NCBI RefSeq assembly: GCF_018687715.1
Contig: NC_056758.1
Location: 15,071,501-15,135,500, forward strand
Reading direction: 5' to 3'
Length of the DNA: 64,000 bases
Source: Carya illinoinensis
Lineage: Eukaryota > Streptophyta > Magnoliopsida > Fagales > Juglandaceae
Each line of letters begins with the position of its first letter. Positions within the stretch are counted from its first letter, which is position 1. Positions 41,551 through 51,981 of the stretch are shown here, in pieces. The position numbers and the translations under genes are program-made. Below the pieces are notes generated by a model. The model saw only the letters and a program-made list of their open reading frames with translations. It made no database searches and was not told where the DNA came from.

Positions 41551-43140
41551 TTAAGAGATATTCATAGCATGCATCATACCTATTTCTCTTCTGATCATAC
41601 ATAATCTATCTTCTGGTAAAGGCTTTGTGAAAATATCTGCTAACTGATCGTGTGTGTTTGTGAATTCTAGTACTATATCGCCTTTCTGCACATGATCTCA
41701 AAGAAAATGATATCTTATTTCAATATGCTTAGTTCTAGAATGTTATATTGGGTTCTTTGAAAGATTTATAGCACTTGTATTATCACATTTGATTGGAATG
41801 TGATTATACATGAGTTTAAAATCTTCAAGTTGTTGCTTCATGTAGAGAACTTGAGAACAACAACTACCCGCAGCAACATATTCTGCCTCAGCAGTAGATA
41901 GTGCAACAGAATTTTATTTTTTACTAAACCAGGAAACTAGTGCATGACCTAAGAAATGACATGCTCCACTAGTGCTTTTTCGATCTATTTTACAGCCAGC
42001 ATAATCTGCATCTGTGTAACTGATTAGATCGAAAGATGTGTGCTTAGGGTACCATAACCCTAGGTTAATTGTACCACTAAGATATCTAAGAATGCACTTA
42101 ACTGCAATTAAATGTGATTCTTTTGGAGATGATTGAAAGCGTGCACATAAGCACATACTAAACATAATATCTGGTCTACTGGCTGTTAAATATAATAAGC
42201 TACCAATCATACCTCGATATATCTTCGAGTCAACTGGCTTACCGGATTCATCTTTATCAAGTTTAGTTGATGGGCTCATTGGTGTTCCAATTTCCTTAGC
42301 ATTTTCCATCCCAAACTTATTCAGTAATTCCTTAATATATTTTGATTGATTGATGAATGTCCTACTTTTTGCTTGCTTAATTTGCAATCTGAGAAAGAAT
42401 GTAAGTTCTCCCATCATGCTCATCTCAAATTCTTCCTGCATAGTCTTAGCAAAAACTTGACACATATTTTCATTAGTAGCACCGAATATTATATCATCAA
42501 CATAAATCTGAATCAAAAGAATATCATCATTTTCATATTTAATGAAAAGAGTTGTGTCGATTTTTCCTCTTGAAAAACCTTTTTCAATCAAGAAACCACT
42601 AAGTCTTTCGTACCAAGCTCTAGGAACTTGTTTAAGTCTTGTGAGTTTGAAAACATGATTTGGGGAAATATGATTTTCAAAACCTGGAGGTTGCTCAACA
42701 TATACCTCTTCATTTATAAAACCATTTAAGAAAGCACTTTTAACATCCATTTGAAAAAGTTTGAAATCTTTATAACAAGCATATGCAAGTAGCATTCGAA
42801 TAGCTTCTAATCTTGCGACAGGTGTATATGTCTCATCATAATCGATTCCTTCTTCTTGATTAAAACATTGGGCTACAAGTCGAGCCTTATTTCTAGTAAT
42901 GACTCCGGACTCATCTTTCTTATTTCTAAAAACCCATTTTGTTCCAATAATAGTATGATTTTTGGGTTTAGGAACAAGTGTCCAAACATCATTTCTTTCA
43001 AATTGATTCAACTCTTCTTGCATAGCTAGAATCCAAGATTCATCAAGAAGTGTGTCATCAATATTTTTGGGTTCAATTTGAGATAGAAAAGCAGTATGAT
43101 TGCAAATATTTCTAAGAGATGATCGAGTACTTACACCTTG
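41551..43140 (-). pseudogene. SIRE-like reverse transcriptase and RNase H
   Basis: Minus strand. RT (43023-41914, 369 codons open): MQEELNQFERNDVWTLVPKP, GTKWVFRNKKDESG, DETYTPVARLEAIRMLLAY, FQMDVKSAFLNGFINEEVYV and the active-site box YVDDIIFG. RNase H begins YTDADYAGCKIDRKSTSG; after a TAA at 41914 (one C-to-T from CAA) it goes on with NSVALSTAEAEYVAA and LEFTNTHDQLADIFTKPL to about 41551. An in-frame TGA at 43138-43140 separates it from the integrase frame. With so few lesions it must have decayed recently. It copies the element RNA into DNA and degrades the template. Confidence 0.9.
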
Positions 43141-44640
43141 TCAAGGTTCTCCCAAAATTTGTTCCACTGGATGATCTTTCACAAATTTCCACTGTTTGGT
43201 TGCATCTTGTATTAAATTTGGATGATCTTTCCTGATGGCTCCATGTTGAACTTCCTCTATTGTTTTCTCTTTGTTGAGATTGAGACTTTCCGTGTTATTT
43301 ATACCTTCTGTTTCTTCATCAATAGATTTCTTAGAGAGTGGAGAATTAGATTCATCAAATACTACATGCATAGATTCTTGTACAGTCAAAGTCTTTTTAT
43401 TGAATACTCTATAAGCTTTACTATTAGTAGAATACCCGAGAAAGATACCTTCATCAGATTTTGCATCAAATTTGCCTAAATTATCCCTGTCATTCAAAAT
43501 AAAACATTTGCATCCAAATACATGAAAGTAACCAATGTTGGGCTTTTTCTCATTCCAAAGCTCATAGGGGGTTTTATCTAACTTAGACCTTAGCATAACT
43601 CTATTTATAACATAACATGCAGTACTTACCGCTTCGGCCCAAAAATAACTAGGCAAGTTGTTCTCATTGAGCATTGTTCTTGCCATCTCTTGAAGAGATC
43701 TATTTTTCCTCTCTACTACCCTATTTTGTTGAGGAGTTCGAGGAGCAGAAAAATTATGCGCAAAACCGTTTTCATCACAAAATGCTTCAATATTTTTATT
43801 AACAAACTCTTTTCCCCTATCACTTCGGATATTTGAAATAGTATAGCCCTTTTCATTTTGAATTCTCTTGCATAACTTGGTAAAGGCATTATGTGCCTCG
43901 TCTTTATGAGCAAGAAAGATGACCCAAGTATATCTAGAGAAATCATCAACAATAACAAATGCATAATATTTTCCTCCTAGACTTGCAACTCTATTTGGTC
44001 CAAAAAGATCCATGTGTATCAGTTGCAATGGTCTAGTAGTGGAAATATGTTTCTTAGTTTTAAAATAAGTTTTTGTTTGTTTACCAAATTGACATGCATC
44101 ACAAATTTTGTCTTTAAGAAAATATGTTTTTGGTAAACCTCTCACAAGATCATTTTTTGAAAGTTTGGAAATAAGTTCCATGTTGGCATGACCTAATCTT
44201 CTATGCCATAACCAACTAGTTTCATTTTGAGCTGAAAAACAAATAGCATCTTGTGAGGTAATTTCTTCAAAATCAATTGTATAAACATTATTGTTTCTAA
44301 AAGCAATAAAACAAATATTACAATCATGATCATTCAAAATAATGCATTTATCCATTTTAAAAGTAACTGTAAATCCTTTATCACATAATTGACTTATGCT
44401 CAAAAGATTATGTTTTAAACCTTCAACAAGTAGAACATCTTCAATTATGAGAGAAGATTCATTACCAATTTTACCTATTCCCACAATCTTCCCTTTCAAG
44501 TTGTCTCCAAATGTCACTTGTCCTTTTTCTTTAGATCTAAGATCAAAGAACTTAGTCTTGTCTCCCGTCATGTGTCTTGAACATCCACTATCTAAAAACC
44601 ATTTGTTTTTGCTTGTGGAAGACTTCATGCATACCTATAA
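43141..44640 (-). pseudogene. SIRE-like protease and integrase (copia)
   Basis: A 495-codon open minus-strand frame, part of a longer polyprotein. The aspartic protease site is WFLDSGCSRHMTG near the start (DSG at residues 13-15). The GAG-pre-integrase domain is SWLWHRRLGHANMELISKL with CDACQFGKQ. The integrase core has IHMDLFGPNRVASLGGKYY (first Asp), NIRSDRGKEF (second Asp) and TPQQNRVVERKNRSLQEMA (Glu). A C-terminal part, GYSTNSKAYRVFNKKTLTV, follows. All catalytic residues are present. The frame ends at TGA 43138, continued by RT. Upstream it is joined to the gag knuckle through a stop-containing stretch at 44641-44686. Confidence 0.9.
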
Positions 44641-44686
44641 AAACAATTAAAATGATTTTTCTTGGTACACAAGTTCTTTGGGTCCT

Positions 44687-45660
44687 TTATTTATTAGTAT
44701 TAGAAGAAACAAGATTTTTAGGTACCCATATGGCCCTAACAGTCATTGTATGATTTCTTCTAATAGGACAAGTATGATAATTATGACCATTTCTATTACA
44801 AAAATTGCAAATAACATGTGACATATATGAAAAACTTGAATGATTATAATAATATCCTTTTTTGACAAAATTATTTTTATGAAAAGAATTTTGAATATTA
44901 GTCTTTGATGTAGAATGATTATCAAATAAATTTTTATAAGGTTTGTATTTTTGTTTTGGCATATATCCCAAACCTGCCTTGTCAAAAACACATCTTTGAC
45001 TACCAAGAAGTTTTTCAAAATTTCTTTTTCCATTCGTAAAGTTTTCAACAATATTTTCTAAATCGGTTTTCTTCTTATTCAATTCAAGATTTTCATCTTT
45101 CAAAATGATACTTTCTTTTCTTAAAATTTCAATTTTGTTTGTTAAAGAAGAATTTTTCTTTTTCAAAGCAGTATACTTGATATCCAATTTTTCAAATTCC
45201 TCATATACCTCTTCTAAAACATTTTGCAATTCTTTATATGAAGGATTTTCAATATTATCAAGATTTGTTACCTCAATGTCATCTTTAGCCATAAGACAAA
45301 GATTTGCTGATTTTTCATTGCTTGCTTCACTATCTGAGCTACTTGAATCATCATCCCATGTAGCTTTCATTGCTTTCTTGCCCTTGTTTCGATCTTTCTT
45401 TAGCAGAGGACAATCTGGCTTGATATGACCAGGTTTATTGCATTTATAACAAATTAAAGTGTCATTTTTACCTGAATCTTTCTTGGAAAACTTTTTGAAG
45501 GATTTCCTCGGAGGAGTTCTATTTTTCTTCAAGAACCTCTGAATTCTTCTTGTTATCATCGTAACTTCTTCATCTTTATCTTCATTTTCCTCATCTTCAT
45601 CACTTTCACTTTCATGAGGAACAGCTTTAAGTGCTAAGCTCTTCTTGGCTTTCCTTCTTC
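44687..45660 (-). pseudogene. SIRE-like gag C-terminal part with zinc knuckle
   Basis: Minus strand, 290 codons open. It begins with an acidic stretch (EDEENEDKDEEVTM) shortly after the frameshift near 45655 that separates it from the first gag part. It contains a CCHC knuckle CYKCNKPGHIKPDCP, a Ser/Asp-rich segment (DDDSSSSDSEAS), a coiled coil (EEVYEEFEKLDIKYTALKKK) and a second Cys/His group CNFCNRNGHNYHTCP. This second knuckle and length fit large SIRE-type Gag proteins. It binds the element RNA during packaging. Confidence 0.85.
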
Positions 45661-46320
45661 TTCTCCTCTTTTCAATGTGTACTCATGGGTGATAAGTGAC
45701 CCAATGAGTTCATTGACTTCGAGTTTCTTGAGGTCTCTAGCTTCAAGAATCGCTGTCACTTTTGATTTCCAACGTTTTGGTAGAGAGTTGAGAATTTTTC
45801 TTACTATCTCCACCTTGGAATAAACTTTGCCAAGAGCTGTCAAGCTGTTTATGATGTTAGTAAAACGAGTGTGCATACTAGAAATAGATTCATCATCATT
45901 CATCTTAAACATTTCATATTCATGAGTAAGAATATAAATTTTTGATTCCTTGACTTGCGAAGTTCCTTCATAAGTAACTTCCAAGTTATCCCAAATTTCT
46001 TTTGCCGTAGCACAAGTCATTATTCTATTAAACTCATTTCCATTGAGAGCATTAAATAATAAATTCATAGCAGTTAAATTCAAAGTATAAAGTCTATCGT
46101 CTTCACGATCAAACTCTTCTTCTTCCTTTTTGACCTTTACTCCATCAACCACTTTTGTTGGAATATAAGATCCATTTACAATACATTTCCAGATTTCTCG
46201 ACCTTGAGCTTGAAGGAATATTCTCATTCTAACTTTCCAGAATGAGTAATTATCTCCACAAAAGAGTAGAGGTCGACTGCTAGATTGACCTTCACCAAAC
46301 GAAGCTGAAATGTTAGCCAT
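45634..46320 (-). pseudogene. SIRE-like gag N-terminal part (capsid)
   Basis: Minus strand, 228 codons from ATG 46320: MANISASFGEGQSSSRPLLF, then DNYSFWKVRMRIFLQAQGRE, AKEIWDNLEVTYEGTSQVKE, YEMFKMNDDESISSMHTRF, SLPKRWKSKVTAI. This is the UBN2-type copia capsid domain. The start lies about 45 bases after the primer-binding site, as expected. The frame ends early at 45634 because of a single indel in the Arg/Glu/Lys-coding purine run near 45655; otherwise it would continue into the zinc-knuckle part. Confidence 0.9.
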
Positions 46321-46364
46321 AAGATCTTAACTCAAAAGATAGTTAGTCTTATAATAGAGCTCTT

Positions 46365-46378
46365 AGCTCTGATACCAA
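46365..46378 (-). other. Primer-binding site, initiator tRNA-Met type (SIRE-like)
   Basis: On the minus strand TTGGTATCAGAGC follows the 5' LTR end by one or two bases; it is the standard complement to plant initiator tRNA-Met. Confidence 0.9.
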
Positions 46379-46379
46379 T

Positions 46380-47657
46380 TGTTGCCCAGATGACTAACAC
46401 AAGAGGGAGGGTGAATTGAGTTGTATTAAAAAAAATAACAATTATAAATCAAATATATAATATAAAAAATAAACAAAATATGAAATAACAATAAATATAA
46501 AGAGTAAGGGTAAGAGAGAAGCAAACTCAGTATGTTAACGAGGTTCGGCCCCACTGCCTACGTCCTCGCCTCAAGCTACCCCTTGAGGATTCCCAAATTC
46601 ACTATTCAACCTCCTTCAGGTGGAGATAGAAACCTATTATACCTTTCAACAATACCGGTACAAAGGATCCGTGTAGAACACCATCTACACTTGCAATCAC
46701 CTTACACGTGGTGATTCAACTATTCCCCGTGTAGAATACTTTCTACACACACAAGGGTTATACACACCATTTTTCTGATACAAGAGCTGATAGTGGGTAG
46801 GTTATCAGAAAACACTCCTTAATGAGTGAAATAAGAACAATACAGCGCAAACTATATCTCTCAAAATGAACAAGGATTAAGGCTCAATGCTTAAAGAAGA
46901 GAGAATGAAAGTTTTGAATGAATGTTGTATGCTCTTGGTGTTGTAAATGTGAAGCTCTCAAATGATCTATTTATAGGCATATGAGACTTCATATTCAAAT
47001 TTAAAAAGATTCACATGTCAAAGACAACATCATTCACTTTTTCAAAAAATTCAAATAAAATCTTTTACTTTTGGCATATGACAAAATGAGCACATTTTTC
47101 TTTTCAAAAAATTCAAATCTAATCTTTTACTTTTTGCATATGACAAAATGAGCACACTTTACTTTTCAAAATTTTCAAACAAAATCATCTACATTTTGTA
47201 TAAGTCTAAAAAAGCATCAATCACTTTTGAAAATATTCAAATAAAACATGCACATGTGAAAGATGACAATCAATCATCTTTAATATTTTCAAAGTTCAAC
47301 CCTTTAATCAAGGTATGCACATGCAAAAGATGACAATCAATCATCTTTCAAAATTTTCAAATTTAATTTTCAAAAGTATTCATGCACATGTGGAAAATGT
47401 ATTTTAATGCTTTATGATAAAATATTAATTTTGAGCATTAATCCTAATTTAGAATTTTGAAGAGATTTACAACATTACTCTATAATTTTAATGTGAGCTT
47501 GTTCCCTTCTTGCTCATGCTTGTTTCCTTGATGTGCTTGACTCCATTGTGTAGACAACTTGAGCTTGAGACTTCTTTATTCTTTGAATTCATTTGTTATC
47601 ATCAAAATCTATGTGTAAATATATAATTACACAAAACTTGAAATCTTGGGTTCAACA
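46380..47657 (-). repeat. 5' LTR of SIRE-like element
   Basis: 1278 bp, partner of 38618-39893, differing by only scattered substitutions. On the minus strand it would drive transcription of gag-pol; see the TATA box at 46967-46975. Confidence 0.9.
46967..46975 (-). promoter_or_regulatory. TATA box of the SIRE-like 5' LTR
   Basis: TATAAATAG on the minus strand inside the 5' LTR, conserved in the 3' LTR at 39204-39212; consensus plant TATA box positioned in the LTR upstream of the leader and gag. Confidence 0.6.
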
Positions 47658-48720
47658 GTCCCCGACTTCATCCCAACACAAAGGCGATATGCACTTCCTC
47701 GCATAAAGAGCTTCATAAGGAGCCATCTGGATGGTCGCATGAAAGTTGTTATTATAAGCAAATTCTATGAGTGGCAAGTGATTTTTCCAACTCCCTTGAA
47801 ATTCCATAACACATGCTCGCAACATATCTTCAAGGGTCTGAATAGTGCACTCCGATTGGTCGTCCGTTTGTGGGTGATATGCAGTATTAAACTTCAACTT
47901 AGTACCCAATGCTGCCTACAAACTTTTCCAAAACTGAGATGTGAACCTTGGGTCTCGATCCAACATAATACTCTTCGGTATACCCTGCAACCGCACTATC
48001 TCTTTCACGTACAAGCAAGTCAACTTACCCAAGGAATCAGTGTTATTAACAGACAAGAAATGAGCACTCTTCGTTAACCGGTCAACAATCACCCAAACCG
48101 AGTTCTTCCCACTAGGAGTCCTCGGCAAGCCCACTACAAAATCCATCGTGATGTCGTCCCACTTCTACTCAGGAATAGGGAGGGGTTGGACCATACCGGC
48201 GGGTCTTTGATGCTCGGCCTTGACTTGACGGCATGTGTGGCATCTCTCGATATACAGGGCAATATCTTTCTTCATCCCTTCTCACAAATAACTTTTCTTC
48301 AAGTCTCGGTACATCTTCGTACTACCAAGATGGACTAAATAAGGGGCCGCATGAGCTTTTGCCATGATCCACTCCTTGAATTCTGAATCTTTGGGGACCA
48401 CTCTACGATCTCGGAACCGAAGAATCCCATCTTTATCCATACTATAATGCAACGGCCCTCGAGATTTTCTGACTCTTTTTTTGATATCCAACAGCTTCAA
48501 ATCCTTCCTTTGAAGAGTCTTCAATTCCTCAAAATCAGCTACTCGAATATCAAGAATTGAAAATAATATCTCCTCTTGCTGTGAACTTTCAATAAGGAGT
48601 CTTCTCATTCCGCAAAGTAAAGAATCCAATTTTGACGATTCGGTTTCATCTTCCAAGTGCGACTTTTGACTCAAAGTATCCGCAACTATATTTGCCTTCC
48701 CCGGATGATACTTGATCTCA
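47658..48720 (-). pseudogene. Tekay integrase, N-terminal and core part
   Basis: Minus strand. 48674-48282 holds the end of the RNase H linker and the start of integrase (LVHLGSTKMYRDLKKSYL; then HTCRQVKAEHQRP after a stop). The core covers 48146-47652: [20 protein letters not shown] with the first Asp, [17 protein letters not shown] with the second, and HPQTDDQSECTIQTLEDML with the Glu. In-frame TAG at about 47912 equals CAG by one C-to-T. The frame is cut at 47657 by the SIRE-like element and continues at 38617. Confidence 0.85.
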
Positions 48721-49830
48721 CACTGGTAGTCACTGATTAGCTCTAGCTATCGCCTCTGCCTCATGTTCAAATTCTTCTGGGAAAACAAGTGCTTTAAGCT
48801 CTTGTGATCGGTGTATACTTCGCAAGCTTCCCCATACAGAAAGTACCACAAGATCTTAAGAGCAAATACAATCGCAGCCAATTCTAAATCATGCGTCAGA
48901 TAATTCTTCTCATAGTCCTTTAGCTGACGAGATGCATAAGCAACAACCCGTCCCTCCTGCATAAGGACACATTCCAATCCAAATTTAGACGTATCGCTGA
49001 AGACTATGAATGGCTTATGCGGTTCTGGAAGTGCCAACACTGGTGCAGTTGTCAACCTATTCTTCAATTCTTGGAAGCTTCTCTCACACTTGTCTGACCA
49101 AATAAATTCTGCATTCTTTCTAGTCAAAGCTGTGAGAGGTCCGGATAGGCGAGAAAATCCCTCCACAAATTTTCAGTAATATCCGACAAGTCCCAAGAAA
49201 CTCTGAATCTCACGCACAGTCGTCGAACGCTGCCATGACACAATGGCTTCCACCTTACTAGGATCAACAGCCACCCCGTTTCGGGAAATCACATGCCCAA
49301 GAAATTTGACTTCCTCTAACCACAATTCACATTTGCTGAGCTTGGCATACAACTGGTGTTCTCTTAATTTTCCAAGAACTAAACGAAGATGATAAACATG
49401 CTCTTCAAAATCTCGGGAATAGATTAAAATATCATCAATGAAGACTACCACAAAGGAATCCAGATAAGGTCGAAATACCCAATTCATTAAATCCATAAAA
49501 GCAGCAGGGGCATTGACTAACCCAAAAGGCATCACCTTAAATTCATAATGCCTATATCTCGATCTGAAAGCAGTTTTGGGCACATCCTTGTATCTTATCG
49601 TCAACTGGCAGTATCCTGATCTCAAATCAATCTTCGAGAACACAGCTGCTCCTTGAAGCTGATCAAACAAATCATCGATCCGTGGGGAAGGATATTTATT
49701 CTTGATGGTCACCTTATTTAATTCTCGATAATCTATGCACATTCGGAGGGTTTCATCTTTCTTTTTAACAAACAGCACTGGCGCACCCCACGACGAAGTA
49801 CTTGGTTGAATGAATCCCTTATCCACCAAC
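48721..49830 (-). pseudogene. Tekay reverse transcriptase and RNase H
   Basis: Minus strand. RT (49829-49173): [71 protein letters not shown] and the active-site box FIDDILIYS, thumb [12 protein letters not shown]. After a TGA (CGA by C-to-T) RNase H follows (49166-48747): [55 protein letters not shown] at about 48747 (Trp codon by G-to-A) interrupts it before LELISDYQCEIKYHPGKA. Catalytic residues are retained. Confidence 0.9.
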
Positions 49831-50540
49831 TCTTACAACTGAACCTTCAACTCTTTTAATTCAACTGGTGCCATCCGGTAAGGAGCTTTATGTACAGGAG
49901 CCGCTCTAGGTTCTAAGTCAATAACAAACTCCATTTCATGAACATCCACAAACACGTCCAGAAATTCTTCCACAACGGGGATATCTACCAATGACTTCTT
50001 CTCAGACGGCGTAGACACCATCTAGACTAAGAAGGCATCCGCTCCACATGCAATCTCTCTTCTCGCTTGAATTGCCGATATAACTACCGATTTTTCTTTT
50101 AGCTTACTTCCCTCAAATTCCAGATAATCACCATCTGGGAGCTGAAAACTAATTACCCGACTTCTGCAATTAATACTCGCAGAATATCGGTATAGCCAAT
50201 CCATCCCAAAGATGATATCAAAACCTAGCAGCTTAAACACAACCAAATCAGCATCCAAAAACCTTCCACCAAAATTCAAAGGGCAACCCAAAGCAACTTT
50301 GGAGCACCACACCACTTCACCATTTGGTAGAGCCACTACCAATGACTTTGGCAAAGGTTCCGTAACCAAATTACACATCCGAGCGAAAGTGGAAGATACA
50401 AACGACTGAGATGCACCCGAATCAAACAAAGTGCAAACATAAAATTCATATAAACGAACTCTACCTAAACCAAACACATTAACCCATGAAATCCAAATAC
50501 AAAGAAGAAACCAAAACACACCAAAAATCAAATCCAACAT
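49831..50540 (-). pseudogene. Tekay aspartic protease
   Basis: Minus strand, 50540-50022 open: CTLFDSGASQSFVSSTFARM is the protease active site (DSG), followed by LGFDIIFGMDWLYRYSASIN, the hydrophobic-hydrophobic-GMDWL signature of chromoviral proteases, and ISFQLPDGDYLEFEG. 50021-49833 is the linker to RT (PVVEEFLDVFVDVHEMEFVI, APYRMAPVELKELK). A stop at about 50022 separates the two. The enzyme cuts the Gag-Pol polyprotein. Confidence 0.85.
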
Positions 50541-51682
50541 TAAATTAAGTCCATACCTGTAATCACTCCAGCATCATGGGTCGCTGGTGCCTCATCATCA
50601 ACATCTCCAGGTGTAACAGCATAAACCCGGGCTTGCACTGTTTGCTTTTGATTTATTCTTCCACCACGTCTACCTCCACGGCTTCCTTGAACTAGCCTAG
50701 GACACTCACGAATAAAGTGTCCCTGCTGGCCACACTTATAACATCGAGCCCCACCCAAAGGGCACTCACCCACATGGGCTCTATTACAAACTCCGCAAAC
50801 TGGCACCCGTCCTCCCATACGTACACCCAAGGCCGCTTGTAGTCAAGTCCCAGTCCGCTGAATAAATTTTTGAGGCAAACCCGAACTACTTCCTTCACCA
50901 GAAAAACTCTACCTCTTATGTCCTAGAGGAGAGCCCATACTCAAATTATTCTCTCGCTCTGCAAGAGTTGCCAAGTCCACTAAATCCTGAAAAGTGAAAA
51001 TCCAGTGGCAAACCACCATTCTGCGTATATCAGGACGCAGACCCTCCTGGAAACGCTCGGCCTGCATCTCCTCCGTAGCGATGAGGTGGGGAGCAAATCA
51101 TCCAAGCTCTATGAATCTTTGGGTGTACTGTTCCACGGTCATACTCCCTTGGACCAAGCTTAAGAACTCTCTTGCTTTTTGCCGCCTCACAGAAGTGGGA
51201 AAAAACTGATCATTAAATTCTTTCTTAAAGTGCTACCAGGATACAGCGGCAAAAGACCCCAATTCTGACTCCAGCATTACTCTTTTTGTATCCCACCACT
51301 CAGAAGCAGTGCCTTGCAACAGATAGCTGGCATAGAGTACTTGTTGCGCCTCAGTGCAACCACATACTTCAAAAGTTCTTTCTAAATCTCTAACCCACTT
51401 CCCAGCCCGAAGTGGATCCTCTTCTCCCGTGAAGGATGGAGTTCTATGCGTTAGAAAGCGCTCATAGGTGCATCCAGCTTGCACCACTCCACACGGCCCT
51501 CCTTGTGACCAAGGCTCTCCTTGTTATGGCCAAGGACCTCCTTGTTGTGGCCAAGGCCCTCCTTGTTGTGGCCTAAAATTCTGCTGCATAAACTCAGTCA
51601 TTTGCCTTATCGCTTGGGCTATAGCATCATCTCTCGGCGTATCGTCCCGAGGCTCTTGAGTAGACTTCCTTGGCCTCACCAT
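50541..51682 (-). pseudogene. Tekay gag
   Basis: Minus strand, likely start ATG 51682 (MVRPRKSTQEPRDDTPRDDA). Then a Gln/Pro/Gly repeat (PQQGGPWP) from a 21-bp tandem repeat, and the capsid core 51487-51233 (PSFTGEEDPLRAGKWVRDLE, LLQGTASEWWDTKRV). It continues after a stop (TAG for CAG) with KEFNDQFFPTSVRRQKAREF. The CCHC knuckle is CYKCGQQGHFIRECP near 50720, preceded by a second Cys/His group (CGVCNRAHVGECP). Several stops and frame changes occur. Confidence 0.85.
51502..51572 (-). repeat. 21-bp tandem repeat in Tekay gag
   Basis: Three to four copies of a 21-bp unit (aaggccctccttgttgtggc on +) encoding QQGGPWP on the minus strand; in-frame length suggests slippage under coding constraint. 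Confidence 0.75.
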
Positions 51683-51966
51683 TTTCCTGCCACAACACAA
51701 CCTTTGACCTCCTTTAAGAAAACAAATAAAACCAACAACATAAAACCAAAAACCAAAACCAAACCACATAACAAGAAACAAAAAGAAACCAGCATGCAAT
51801 AACATAACTAAATAAATAAATACAAGCAAACTAACTCAAATAAATTCAAAACAAATAAAACATGTCAAATAGCAACTTTACTTAAAATAAATTTTAAAAC
51901 ACAATTTAAAAAAAAAAAGCATTCTGGTACTACCTACGAGACATGTGGTTTTATTCAGAACCAAAC

Positions 51967-51981
51967 CGCTCTGATACTACC
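51967..51981 (-). other. Primer-binding site of Tekay element (initiator tRNA-Met type)
   Basis: On the minus strand ggTAGTATCAGAGC follows the 5' LTR end; it differs from the usual TGGTATCAGAGC by one base, consistent with decay. Confidence 0.75.

Larger units (their letters stand above)
38618..47657 (-). mobile_element. SIRE-like Ty1/copia element nested in Tekay integrase
   Basis: LTRs 38618-39893 (1276 bp) and 46380-47657 (1278 bp), TGTTG...CAACA, flanked by perfect gtccc duplications (38613-38617 and 47658-47662). Minus-strand order: 5' LTR, iMet primer-binding site, gag with CCHC knuckle, protease, integrase, RT, RNase H, then about 1.65 kb with two plus-strand (antisense) coiled-coil ORFs, polypurine tract, 3' LTR. 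The two LTRs look nearly identical by eye, so this is the youngest large insertion in the window. Copia order (integrase before RT) is clear. SIRE assignment rests on gag type and polypurine tract and is less certain. Confidence 0.9.

Noticed and set aside
42346..43479. Plus-strand ORFs opposite SIRE-like pol (also 44396-45428)
   Set aside because: They are shadows of the strongly supported minus-strand pol and gag frames, unlike 40369-41502, which lies outside pol.
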